Shown in pieces: positions 9,107-17,428 of a stretch of DNA of 64,000 nucleotides. Each line of letters opens with the position of its first letter. The first letter of the stretch is position 1. Location of the stretch: the NCBI GenBank assembly GCA_046709505.1, contig JBKEFM010000002.1, positions 11,212 through 75,211 of the forward strand, in the 5' to 3' direction. A program made the position numbers and the translations under genes. The DNA comes from Paraglaciecola sp046709505 (GTDB taxonomy: Bacteria; Pseudomonadota; Gammaproteobacteria; Enterobacterales; Alteromonadaceae). Below the pieces are notes generated by a model that saw nothing but the letters and a program-made list of their open reading frames with translations, made no database searches and was not told the origin of the DNA.

Positions 9107-9592
9107 TTATTCAAGATCCAATGGTTCTGGAGATAAAATGATACCTGTACTATCGGCATAGATATGATCACCAGGGAGAAAAGTCACCCCGCCAAAATTT
9201 ACCGCAACGTCAATCTCGCCTACTTCCTGATCATCTGCGCTAACCGGTATAGAGGCAATAGCATGGATGCCAACATTAATTTCCTCCAAATCATCCACTT
9301 CGCGAACGCTGCCGTAACAGACAATACCTTCCCAGCCATTATCCATAGCAATCTGCGCAGCATTGGAGTCGATTAAAGCACGGCGCATTGAACCCCCGCC
9401 GTCAATTAACAGGACTTTACCTAAGCCCGGTTGTTCCAGAGTCTTTAACACTAGTCCTTTGTCTTCGAAACACTTAATAGTCGCAATTTCACCACCGTAA
9501 GAAGGACGCCCACCGAAGCTTACGAACATAGGTTCGACAACATCCACGCTATCGGCAAAAAGATCGCACAATTCAGAAGTATTATAATCCAT
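9107..9592 (-). CDS. rraA: Ribonuclease E activity regulator RraA
   Basis: 161 residues, the usual length. RraA binds RNase E and the degradosome and inhibits mRNA decay. The sequence is full-length and typical: MDYNTSELCDLFADSVDVVE at the start, the SFGGRPSYGG stretch, LIDGGGSMRRALID, and the YGSVREVDDL loop. The DGGG…R region descends from a class II aldolase/methyltransferase-like fold. It converges with exbD on the terminator at 9049–9077. Confidence 0.93.
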   Translation of the reverse strand: MDYNTSELCDLFADSVDVVEPMFVSFGGRPSYGGEIATIKCFEDKGLVLKTLEQPGLGKVLLIDGGGSMRRALIDSNAAQIAMDNGWEGIVCYGSVREVDDLEEINVGIHAIASIPVSADDQEVGEIDVAVNFGGVTFLPGDHIYADSTGIILSPEPLDLE

Positions 9593-9781
9593 AACATATC
9601 CCCGTGATTAGGTTCGCTCTCAGTATACTGCTAGGCGAAGGCAATGCCACTACTAATCTGTCCCAGGTAAAGCAATCCTTAAGTAAGGTGATAACCTCTT
9701 CACAGATTGTTCTTTAATCTGCCACCTAAGCTTCATTTCCCTTGACTACCCTAGAATTAAGTGCGTATTTGGAGATAGGTA

Positions 9782-10245
9782 TTGAAAACGCTGACGCAAA
9801 CAGATATACCATTATTCTATTGGCTATTTAACCTTACCGCTCGGCGTAATTGTCGATGGATAATCTGGCTATCCAGATCCGGTGATGGCCATCTATACCT
9901 GCTACTTGGTTTGTGCCTGTGGTTATTTGAAACGAATCATAACGCACTCTTTTTATATTCTGCACTGCTGGCCTATAGTCTTGAGCTGCCACTTTACCTG
10001 GTGCTCAAAAAGTGTCTACAACGCACCCTTCCCCCTGATCTGTTTCACAACGTCACACAGCAGCCGCCTTTTTTATGGCCTCGTTGATCTCCGCTTTTTA
10101 TTCCTCAACATTTTTATTTGTGTATCTCTGGGTCAGCATTGTCAGACTGTCCCGGATAATGTTGGGGGTACATTATCCGAGTGACATAATAGCCGCTGCT
10201 GCTTTGGGCCTGAGTATGTCTTATTTTAGTTTGGCATTACTGTAA
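9782..10245 (+). pseudogene. PAP2-family phosphatase, internal deletion and frameshift
   Basis: The first frame (TTG start at 9782, RBS GGAGATAGG) encodes the N-terminal membrane half (DIPLFYWLFNLTARRNCRWI … LKKCLQRTLPP, the degenerate KxxxxxxRP region) and stops at 10090. The C-terminal half continues in another frame: HTAAAFFMASLISAF, then the hallmark SRIMLGVHYPSD motif, ending at 10245. The residues normally joining motif 1 to the PSG of PSGH are missing just before HTAAAFF, so a small deletion both removed active-site sequence and shifted the frame. A lipid-phosphate phosphatase function is lost. Confidence 0.8.
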
Positions 10246-10258
10246 AGGGTATTGATAT

Positions 10259-11590
10259 ATGAAAATCCTGCATGGAGTACAAGGCACGGGTAATGGTCAT
10301 ATAACGCGAGCCAGAGTCATGGCCGAGGCTTTTTCCCAGCGCCCAGATGTACAAATAGATTATGTATTTTCAGGGCGAGATAAAACACCATACTTTGATA
10401 TAAAAGTCTTTGATCATTACCAAACCTACCGTGGCCTGAGCTTTAAAATCCAAGGCGGGAAAATCAGTAAATATACCACCTGCAAAGCTGCCAATATCCC
10501 TGAATTAGTGCGTGACATTAAAAGCTTGTGTATCAGTGACTACGATCTAGTCATCAATGATTTTGAACCCGTCAGTGCCTGGGCAGCAAAGTTCAGTCAT
10601 ACCCCCTTTATTTCTATCAGTCACCAGGGAGCATTTAAGCATCCCATCTCTCAACATACCCGCACATTAATTGACCGCGCTATTACCAAGTATTTTGCGC
10701 CCACTGGTATACAGCTTGGTGTGCACTGGTATCACTTTGGCTGTTCGATCATGCCGCCCTTTATTAATGCCCAGGAGTCGAGGGGCGCCCGAGGCCACCA
10801 ATATTTGGCGTACTTGCCATTTGAAGACCTGGATGATATCGATACCCTGCTCGACCCGCTCGCGGAATACGAATTCGTTTGCTTTCATCCTAATGTAACG
10901 ACCCAGCATAAGACGGGACATATTACCTGGTGCCATCCGGCAAAAGATAAATTTGCTCGAATAATGCAAAATTGTTCAGGCGTTATAGCCAATGGCGGCT
11001 TTGATCCCGCCAGTGAGTGCCTGCATTTTGGTAAGAAATTATTGATAAAACCACTTTTCGGTCAATTTGAGCAGCTTTGTAATACCAAAATACTGGTTCA
11101 GCTCAGACTTTGCCTTATACCAATCCACCTTAATATCTACCCACTCAGCGATCAATAATATCTGCTTAATAGGGATGTGAATTTCCACGGTCTACTGATA
11201 AAGCTGAAGCAAATTTAGCATCGCCCTTCGGGAAGGGCTGACAAGCTCCCTAGCTGCATTATAACGTCTATGAAGGCAACCAGCATTCCTTCGGCATTAC
11301 GCTTTGCTATGAAACTTGCCAGCACCTTCTGAGTTGATCACATATCGAGGAACAATGGTATTAGTATGTCTGTATTAGATGGCGACATTGTCGAAGACTG
11401 GTTGAAAATGCCAGCCAACGAGCCCATCAAATTTCCACAAAATCCGACGATCCTTATCGATTGGTTATTAGCCAGGGACTGGCAGTCGGTGGATAAACTC
11501 TGTGAGCAGTTATGGCAAAACGTCCACTTTTTTCCTTCCCTGGCAGCTCAACTGGACAACCTCTCTTGCTCCCCGCGGTCAAAAGCATAA
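10259..11590 (+). pseudogene. VC2487/MJ1255-type glycosyltransferase split by repeat A2
   Basis: The N-terminal part (10259–11116 as original coding sequence) begins KILHGVQGTGNGHITRARVM, a GT-B glycosyltransferase start, and runs through SGVIANGGFDPASECLHFGK and LLIKPLFGQFEQLCN, the nucleotide-sugar-binding region. Family A repeat copy 2 then interrupts the frame, which closes at 11158 with repeat-encoded residues. After the repeat, a frame at 11366–11590 (DGDIVEDWLKMP… ILIDWLLARDWQSVDKLCEQ) looks like the lost C-terminus. An original protein of about 360 residues is inferred. The 299-residue product may still be made but lacks its normal end. The decayed PAP2 gene lies just upstream. Confidence 0.75.
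11117..11361 (+). repeat. Dispersed repeat family A, copy 2, inside glycosyltransferase gene
   Basis: 245 bp, begins ATACCAATCC and ends AATGGTAT. It shares blocks and orientation with copy 1 at 1741. The internal stem is less perfect here (AAGGGCTGACAAG against CTTGCCAGCACCTT). The flanking sequences read as two parts of one glycosyltransferase, showing that this copy is an insertion rather than an ancestral intergenic element. No obvious target-site duplication. Confidence 0.88.
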
Positions 11591-11677
11591 ATTATAACAC
11601 TTAGGCCGAGCCTAATACTTTGCATTTCAGGCCGGTAATGACATCATATACCACATGTCTGTATGCTGAGAAATGAG

Positions 11678-11842
11678 ATGCGTCCCACCCATAGAAACGT
11701 CATGATTTTATGCGGATTATTATCCGTATTTTGCCTGCAAGGCTGTGGCCAAAAAAAACCACTTTATTTACCCCAAAGCGCCCAAAGCAATCAGTCTGGC
11801 GATTTGCGCCAGCCAACCGTTACCCCACAAAGAGAGCAATAA
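11678..11842 (+). CDS. lptM: LPS assembly-associated lipoprotein LptM (YifL-like)
   Basis: 54 residues from ATG 11678 (an in-frame ATG at 11702 is an alternative). A basic n-region (RPTHR) and a hydrophobic stretch lead to the lipobox LQGC, then GQKKPLYLP, the signature (CGQKGPLYLP-like) of the small outer-membrane lipoprotein encoded before lysA. In E. coli LptM helps oxidative maturation of the LptD translocon. The stop lies one base before the lysA start, the same order as in enterobacteria. Glutamine- and serine-rich tail, low complexity. Confidence 0.85.
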   Translation: MRPTHRNVMILCGLLSVFCLQGCGQKKPLYLPQSAQSNQSGDLRQPTVTPQREQ

Positions 11843-11843
11843 T

Positions 11844-13094
11844 ATGGATTATTTCGGTTATAAAGGTCAACAACTATGGGCGGAAGAGGTGTTATTAGCC
11901 GATATTGCCAAGCAGCACGGCACCCCCTGTTATGTATACTCCCGAGCAACAATAGAACGTCATTGGCATGCATTTGATCAAGCAGCAGGCACCCATCCTC
12001 ATCTGGTCTGTTATGCAGTAAAAGCCAATGCCAATCTTGGGGTGTTGAGCATTCTTGCTAAGTTAGGCTCAGGTTTTGACATTGTCTCTAGTGGGGAATT
12101 ACGTCGCGTACTTAAAGCGGGCGGGGATCCTGCCAAGGTGGTATTTTCCGGCGTGGGTAAAACAGAAGAAGAAATCGCTCTGGCTCTGGCGCATAACATC
12201 AAATGTTTCAACGTCGAGTCCCCTGCTGAATTGGATCGTATTAGTCAGGTTGCCGTTAGCCAAAACAAAATTGCGCCTATATCAATTCGGGTCAATCCGG
12301 ATGTTGACGCAAAAACTCACCCCTACATCTCCACCGGTCTTAAAGACAATAAATTTGGCATAGAACGGGAACAAGCCGTGGCTGTCTACCTTCACGCTGC
12401 ATCATTACCGAACCTAGAAATAAAAGGCATTGACTGTCATATTGGCTCTCAGTTAACCGAAGTCGCCCCTTTTATTGATGCCTTAGACAAATTATTGGTA
12501 TTGATTGATGAGCTGGCCATAGAAGGCATCCACCTTTCTCATCTCGATGTAGGCGGCGGTTTAGGGGTAACCTATAAAGACGAAACCCCACCCCATCCGA
12601 TCGAATACACTCAGGCTATTGCCGAACGGATGGAAGGTCGTAATAAACTTATGCTGATTTTTGAACCGGGTCGAGCAATCATGGCAAACGCCGGCGTATT
12701 GCTCACCAAAGTTGAATTTTTAAAGCAAGGAGCAGAAAAAAACTTTGCCATAGTCGATGCTGCAATGAACGATTTAATCCGTCCTGCATTATATTCCGCC
12801 TGGCAGAATATTATTCCACTCGATAGAGCCTTGGATCGCGAGCCAGCAGTCTATGATGTAGTAGGTCCAATCTGCGAAACCGGCGATTTTATTGGTAAGT
12901 CCCGGGAGTTGAATATAGCTGCCGGTGATTTCCTGGCCGTCAGAAGTGCCGGTGCATACGGTTTCGCCATGGCTTCAAATTATAATAGTCGCTGTAAAGC
13001 CCCTGAAATAATGGTTGATGGTACACAGTCCGTAGTCGTCAGAGAACGTGAAAAAGTTGAGGACCTATGGCGCGGTGAATCCACTTTACCTTAA
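11844..13094 (+). CDS. lysA: Diaminopimelate decarboxylase
   Basis: 416 residues. Decarboxylates meso-diaminopimelate to L-lysine, the last step of lysine synthesis, using PLP. The start at ATG 11844 (MDYFGYKGQQLWAEEV) is preceded by AGAGAG and sits one base after lptM; the frame is open further upstream, but that part overlaps lptM. The PLP lysine is K60 in CYAVKANAN; HIGSQ and the glycine-rich GGGLGV phosphate site follow; the partner-subunit cysteine is in GPICETGDF. Forms a lysine/diaminopimelate cluster with dapF, separated from it by 160 bp. Confidence 0.96.
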   Translation: MDYFGYKGQQLWAEEVLLADIAKQHGTPCYVYSRATIERHWHAFDQAAGTHPHLVCYAVKANANLGVLSILAKLGSGFDIVSSGELRRVLKAGGDPAKVVFSGVGKTEEEIALALAHNIKCFNVESPAELDRISQVAVSQNKIAPISIRVNPDVDAKTHPYISTGLKDNKFGIEREQAVAVYLHAASLPNLEIKGIDCHIGSQLTEVAPFIDALDKLLVLIDELAIEGIHLSHLDVGGGLGVTYKDETPPHPIEYTQAIAERMEGRNKLMLIFEPGRAIMANAGVLLTKVEFLKQGAEKNFAIVDAAMNDLIRPALYSAWQNIIPLDRALDREPAVYDVVGPICETGDFIGKSRELNIAAGDFLAVRSAGAYGFAMASNYNSRCKAPEIMVDGTQSVVVREREKVEDLWRGESTLP

Positions 13095-13254
13095 AGTAAG
13101 CTCTGGGGAATGTCTCGCTTTTGACAGTTAATTCTTATGGGCTTTATCAAAGGCATGGTCAGTTATGTTACGAAATGATATAACCTAATTATAGATGTTT
13201 GGTTCAGGGCGTAATTTCCCTTCAAACAATAGATTTTTCAAGTAAGTAGCAAAC

Positions 13255-14085
13255 ATGCAAGTTCAGTTTTCTAAAATGCACGGCTTGGGCAATGACTTTG
13301 TCGTTATCGATAATGTTACCCAAAATGTATTTTTTACCAAAGATAAAATCAAACAATTAGCGGATCGCAACTTCGGTATCGGTTTTGACCAAATGTTGCT
13401 GGTTGAGCCGCCTTACGATCCGGAGCAGGACTTTCACTATCGGATTTTTAACGCCGATGGCTCAGAAGTATCACAATGTGGTAACGGGGCACGCTGCTTC
13501 GCCCGTTTTGTGAAGATGAAAGGCCTAACTAACCGCAACAAAATTGTCGTTAGTACCAAAGCGGGACGCCTAGTGCTCTATCATGAGCGGGATGGCCAGA
13601 TAACAGTGAATATGGGTGTGCCTGTGTTTGAACCGGCCTTGATACCTCTTATCGCCAACAAACAAGAAAATATCTATATTATCCGTGCCCAGGAGCAAAC
13701 CTTTTTTTGCGGAGCCGTGTCCATGGGTAATCCTCATTGTGTCCTGTTGGTAGATGATGTGGCGACTATTGATGTCAATGGCATCGGCCAACTACTCGCC
13801 GGGCACGAACGCTTCCCTGAAGGTGTCAATGTTGGTTTTATGCAGATCATCAACTCAGGCCATATAAAATTGCGGGTATTTGAGCGAGGGACGGGTGAAA
13901 CCCTTGCTTGTGGTAGTGGAGCTTGTGCGGCCGTTGCCATTGGGCAAATGCAAAACAAACTTGGCAAAGACGTCACTGTGGATTTGCCAGGCGGCAGCCT
14001 TAAAATCCGCTGGCAAGGGCCAGATAATATATTAAAAATGACGGGCAACGCAGAACACGTTTTTGATGGAAGTATAATGTTATGA
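13255..14085 (+). CDS. dapF: Diaminopimelate epimerase
   Basis: 276 residues, normal length. Converts LL- to meso-diaminopimelate without a cofactor, using two cysteines: Cys75 in the QCGNGARCFA motif and Cys219 in ACGSGACAA. Cytosolic; supplies peptidoglycan and lysine synthesis. The start KMHGLGNDFVVID is characteristic. The stop overlaps the following DUF484 gene by 4 bp (ATGA), starting the conserved dapF–DUF484–xerC–HAD run. Confidence 0.96.
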   Translation: MQVQFSKMHGLGNDFVVIDNVTQNVFFTKDKIKQLADRNFGIGFDQMLLVEPPYDPEQDFHYRIFNADGSEVSQCGNGARCFARFVKMKGLTNRNKIVVSTKAGRLVLYHERDGQITVNMGVPVFEPALIPLIANKQENIYIIRAQEQTFFCGAVSMGNPHCVLLVDDVATIDVNGIGQLLAGHERFPEGVNVGFMQIINSGHIKLRVFERGTGETLACGSGACAAVAIGQMQNKLGKDVTVDLPGGSLKIRWQGPDNILKMTGNAEHVFDGSIML

Positions 14086-14780
14086 ATGATACATCTGGTC
14101 AGCAAAAAAACTCTCTCAATACCGCTCCTTCCTTAGCAATTTCAGACGTTCTGACTGAAGATGAGGTGACAAAGTATTTACTCACCCATCCAGAATTTTT
14201 CGCCATTCATCCCCAACTGCTCGAGCAGTTGGAAATCCCGCATAGCCACAAGGGCACCGTCTCACTGGTGGAGCGCCAAAGTGAGCAATTTCGTCATAAA
14301 GTGAGTCAGTTAACCAACAAGTTAAGCCAGCTCATCGCCATCGCTAAAAAAAATGAAGAAATTTATCATATTTATGCCGATCTTAATCTACGCATATTAC
14401 GCTGTACCGACATCAGCACAGTACAAGCGGTACTCGCTGAAGTCATGCAAAAACAGCTAAACCTTTCCTCGGTCGCTCTTAGACCCTGTAAAGGGGTTTT
14501 TTCCTTACCTGAGATTCAGCGTAAGTTTTTCTATGAGAAACGATTTAAAGAAAATACTTTCTTTTTCGGGCGGTTAAGTGAACACGAAAAGAAACTGCTG
14601 TTTAACGATCAGGAAGCCGAATCCGTGGCATTACTGTCACTTGGCCCACAGGGTGAATTAGGTATATTGGCCATTGGCAGTAAAGATCCCGGACATTTTA
14701 ATCCAGAGATAGACACCTTGCTTATCACACAATTACAACAATTCCTCAGTATATTGCTACCCAAGCTTCTGGCTTATTAG
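14082..14780 (+). CDS. DUF484 family protein
   Basis: 232 residues, in the position of E. coli yigA between dapF and xerC. The N-terminal YLLTHPEFFAIHPQLLEQLE segment and the VERQSEQFRHKVSQL coiled stretch are family hallmarks. The C-terminal half (about 100–230) looks like a GAF-type ligand-binding fold. Function unknown. It overlaps dapF by 4 bp and xerC by 1 bp, so the genes are probably translated together. Confidence 0.9.
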   Translation: MNDTSGQQKNSLNTAPSLAISDVLTEDEVTKYLLTHPEFFAIHPQLLEQLEIPHSHKGTVSLVERQSEQFRHKVSQLTNKLSQLIAIAKKNEEIYHIYADLNLRILRCTDISTVQAVLAEVMQKQLNLSSVALRPCKGVFSLPEIQRKFFYEKRFKENTFFFGRLSEHEKKLLFNDQEAESVALLSLGPQGELGILAIGSKDPGHFNPEIDTLLITQLQQFLSILLPKLLAY

Positions 14781-15676
14781 TGATGTTGCAGCCAGATCTG
14801 CAGCCCTGGATGGTCAAGTATTTTGACCATCTAAAATATGAGCGCAACCTGGCCAGCAAATCCATCGAAAACTATCAGCGCCAGCTCAGCGTCGTCATCG
14901 CGCAATTGAGCATTGCATCCTGGTCGGAGCTTAAGGTTGACGATGTGCGCCAGATACTCAATCACGCCAGACGCCAGCATCTCAGCCCCAGAAGTATTGC
15001 CCTTAGATTGTCCGCCCTGCGCACCTTTTGCACTTACCTGGTGAACCAGAAGGTTTTGACCAGTAATCCTGCCAAAGCACTGCAGGCTCCCAAAGCCGGC
15101 CGACCACTACCCAAGCAACTTAATGTAGATGAAATGCACCAGCTACTGGAATTCAAAGATGATTCATTGCTAGCGTTACGTGATAAGGCCATGCTGGAAT
15201 TAACCTACAGCTGTGGCCTGCGCCTATCAGAATTGGCCGAGCTTAACTTAACAGATATCAGTGCTGATAATCAGTTGCGGGTAATGGGCAAAGGTAGCAA
15301 AGAACGTATTTTACCCATAGGAAAAATTGCCCGGGCCAGCCTTAGCAAATGGTTGGGGGTACGCGGTGCCTTGGCACGACCAGATGAACAAGCCCTGTTT
15401 TTAAGTAAACACCTAAGGCGTATCAGCACCAGGCAAATTGCTAAAAGAATGCAGTTGTGGGCCAAACATCAACAGCTGGATCAGCATGTTAACCCACATA
15501 AACTACGACATTCTTTCGCTACACATTTGCTAGAATCCAGCGGTGACTTACGTGGTGTGCAAGAATTGCTGGGCCATGCTAATTTATCTACTACCCAGAT
15601 TTATACCCATTTGAATTTCCAACATCTTGCCCAGGTATATGATGGGGCGCACCCTAGAGCAAAACGCCGCAAATAA
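14780..15676 (+). CDS. xerC: Site-specific tyrosine recombinase XerC
   Basis: 298 residues from a GTG start overlapping the DUF484 stop. With XerD it resolves chromosome dimers at dif. The N-terminal SAM-like core-binding domain (about 10–95) precedes the catalytic domain with all six active residues visible: R148 (CGLRLSEL), K172 (GKGSKER), H240 and R243 (PHKLRHSF), H266 (LLGHANLS) and nucleophile Y275 (QIYTH). Length and gene order agree with XerC rather than XerD. Confidence 0.95.
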   Translation: MMLQPDLQPWMVKYFDHLKYERNLASKSIENYQRQLSVVIAQLSIASWSELKVDDVRQILNHARRQHLSPRSIALRLSALRTFCTYLVNQKVLTSNPAKALQAPKAGRPLPKQLNVDEMHQLLEFKDDSLLALRDKAMLELTYSCGLRLSELAELNLTDISADNQLRVMGKGSKERILPIGKIARASLSKWLGVRGALARPDEQALFLSKHLRRISTRQIAKRMQLWAKHQQLDQHVNPHKLRHSFATHLLESSGDLRGVQELLGHANLSTTQIYTHLNFQHLAQVYDGAHPRAKRRK

Positions 15677-15705
15677 GGTCAGCTAACAGGAACACATAAC
15701 GCCAC

Positions 15706-16419
15706 ATGATATTTTATCGTCAACTACAAAAAATTACCGCCATGAGTTTTGATCTCGATGACACCTTGTATGATAACCATCCTTTGATACTCAAGGCAGA
15801 ACAAAAATTACTGGCTTTTTTGCAGCAACACAGTCCCGGGACAGCTACAGACACCCAATATTGGCGGCAACATAAGCTGGCGGTACTTGATGCCCATCCT
15901 CAACTGCACAGCGATATGGGCCTATTACGCAGAGAAACCCTGACCCAAGGTCTAACCGAGTTGGGTCACAAAGGCCTCCAGCTGGATCAGGCAGTAGATG
16001 ATGCTTTCGCCTTTTTCTACCACCAGCGCAGCGACTTCAAAGTAAGCAGTGAGGTATGTAACATACTGGATAGCTTAGCCGCTCGCTTACCGCTGGTGGC
16101 GATCACTAATGGTAATGTTAATCTGGACCAAATTGGCATTGGCGATTACTTTGAGAAAAGTTTTCATGCCAGTCTCGACTTGCCTATGAAACCGGCGAGC
16201 AATATGTTTAATGCTGCCCAACAATTCCTGCAACGCCCAGCGAGTGAGATATTGCATGTAGGCGACGATTTGCAAAAAGATGTACACGGAGCAAAGCTAG
16301 CTGGCTTTAGCTCTGCTTGGTATGCATGCAATCGCGCTATGTGCTTGAAAAACGAACCTGTAGGCCTAGTACCTGACATTCAACTGACGAGCCTGGATGA
16401 ACTTTGTACCCTGCTCTAG
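15706..16419 (+). CDS. yigB: HAD-superfamily phosphatase, YigB-like
   Basis: 237 residues. The HAD motif I SFDLDDTLYD gives nucleophile D16 and acid/base D18; motif II is AITNGN, and the motif III/IV region is HVGDDLQKDVHGAKLAG. In E. coli YigB dephosphorylates 5-amino-6-ribitylamino-uracil phosphate and FMN in flavin metabolism; the same role is likely because the gene occupies the same place after xerC. Symbol assigned by synteny and motif only. Confidence 0.85.
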   Translation: MIFYRQLQKITAMSFDLDDTLYDNHPLILKAEQKLLAFLQQHSPGTATDTQYWRQHKLAVLDAHPQLHSDMGLLRRETLTQGLTELGHKGLQLDQAVDDAFAFFYHQRSDFKVSSEVCNILDSLAARLPLVAITNGNVNLDQIGIGDYFEKSFHASLDLPMKPASNMFNAAQQFLQRPASEILHVGDDLQKDVHGAKLAGFSSAWYACNRAMCLKNEPVGLVPDIQLTSLDELCTLL

Positions 16420-16437
16420 CCTGGACACATTAAATTT

Positions 16438-16499
16438 CACCCAAAACCATTGGCGTTAAGGCTAGCCGGCAACAATGCAGCGTCAAGGGAGACGGATAG
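16438..16499 (-). repeat. Dispersed repeat family B, short copy (internal deletion)
   Basis: 62 bp. On the minus strand it reads CCGTCTCCCTTGACGCTGCA at one end and CGCCAATGGTTTTGGGTG at the other, matching both ends of the full copies at 51407–51534 and 61439–61565 but lacking the middle. It fills the space between the convergent HAD and cysE genes and ends two bases before the cysE stop codon. Confidence 0.7.
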
Positions 16500-16500
16500 A

Positions 16501-17280
16501 TTAGTCTTCCAGTACATTTTGCCGCATGGTTTTACAGGGATGTGGACAACTGGGTTTACCCACTATCTTGGCGGGTACGCCGGCCACAGTAACATGCGCA
16601 GGCACGTTATCCAGTACTACACTGCCGGCACCTACTTTTGCCCCCTGACCTATCTCGATATTGCCTAAAATCTTGGCTCCCGCACCTATCATCACCCCCT
16701 GGCGAACTTTAGGATGGCGGTCACCGGATTCATTACCCGTCCCCCCAAGCGTCACCGATTGCATGATGGACACGTTATCTTCGATCACCGCTGTTTCTCC
16801 TACTACAATGCCGGTAGCATGATCAAACATCACACTTTGCCCTATATAAGCAGCGGGATGAATATCCACTGACAGCACCTCAGAGCTTCTGCTTTGTATA
16901 AACAAGGCCAGATCCTGCTTGTTTTTTAACCACAGCATATGGGCAAATCGGTGTACCTGAATGGCGTGAAACCCTTTGAAATACAACAATACAGTCAAAT
17001 AAGATTTGACCGCGGGATCCCGCTCAAATACCGCTTTGATATCCAGTATAGTCGCTTCGATCAACAAAGGGTGAGTGGCGTAGACTTGGGCCAGCATGCT
17101 ACGTAATGCTGGCGCTGTCATCACCTCGTCAGACAGTTTATTGGCTAATATAAACCCCAGCGCAGAGGTGAAATCAGGCTGTTTAAGAACACATTCCAGG
17201 GCATAGGTAGCCAACAAAGGTTCGTTTTCAACCAGTGCATGGGCCTCTTGTTTTAGTTGTCGCCAGAAATCCAGATCCAT
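16501..17280 (-). CDS. cysE: Serine O-acetyltransferase
   Basis: 259 residues. Transfers acetyl from acetyl-CoA to L-serine, the first step of cysteine synthesis; cytosolic and normally feedback-inhibited by cysteine. The alpha-helical N-terminal SATase domain (about 1–140, WRQLKQEAHALVENEPLLA) is followed by a left-handed hexapeptide beta-helix (DIHPAAYIGQSVMFDHATGI … GAGAKILGNIEIG … VGAGSVV). It interrupts the otherwise conserved HAD–uvrD linkage and is on the opposite strand. Confidence 0.95.
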   Translation of the reverse strand: MDLDFWRQLKQEAHALVENEPLLATYALECVLKQPDFTSALGFILANKLSDEVMTAPALRSMLAQVYATHPLLIEATILDIKAVFERDPAVKSYLTVLLYFKGFHAIQVHRFAHMLWLKNKQDLALFIQSRSSEVLSVDIHPAAYIGQSVMFDHATGIVVGETAVIEDNVSIMQSVTLGGTGNESGDRHPKVRQGVMIGAGAKILGNIEIGQGAKVGAGSVVLDNVPAHVTVAGVPAKIVGKPSCPHPCKTMRQNVLED

Positions 17281-17376
17281 ATATTTCGCCTACTATTTAC
17301 TTAGGGTAGCAAGTGTAATTAGACAGCAGTGATATGCCTAATATTGATTAAGAACAAAATGATTAAATGTATAAAA

Positions 17377-17401
17377 ACACAGTATAACTGCTATACTGTG
17401 T
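17377..17401. promoter_or_regulatory. Perfect palindrome upstream of uvrD
   Basis: ACACAGTATA (17377–17386), a 5-base spacer, and TATACTGTGT (17392–17401): a perfect 10-bp inverted repeat 27 bp before the uvrD start and about 96 bp before cysE. It contains ACAG/CTGT half-sites, but in the opposite order to a canonical LexA box (CTGT…ACAG), so it is not called as an SOS box. It may be an operator or a hairpin. Confidence 0.5.
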
Positions 17402-17428
17402 CGATGATTTTCCAGCCTTTTTATCTCC

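Noticed and set aside
13121..13143. Promoter before dapF (TTGACA at 13121)
   Set aside because: The sequence 17 bp downstream (TTATCA) is a poor −10, so no promoter is called.
17377..17401. LexA (SOS) box upstream of uvrD
   Set aside because: The half-sites are in reversed order relative to CTGT…ACAG; reported only as an unassigned palindrome.
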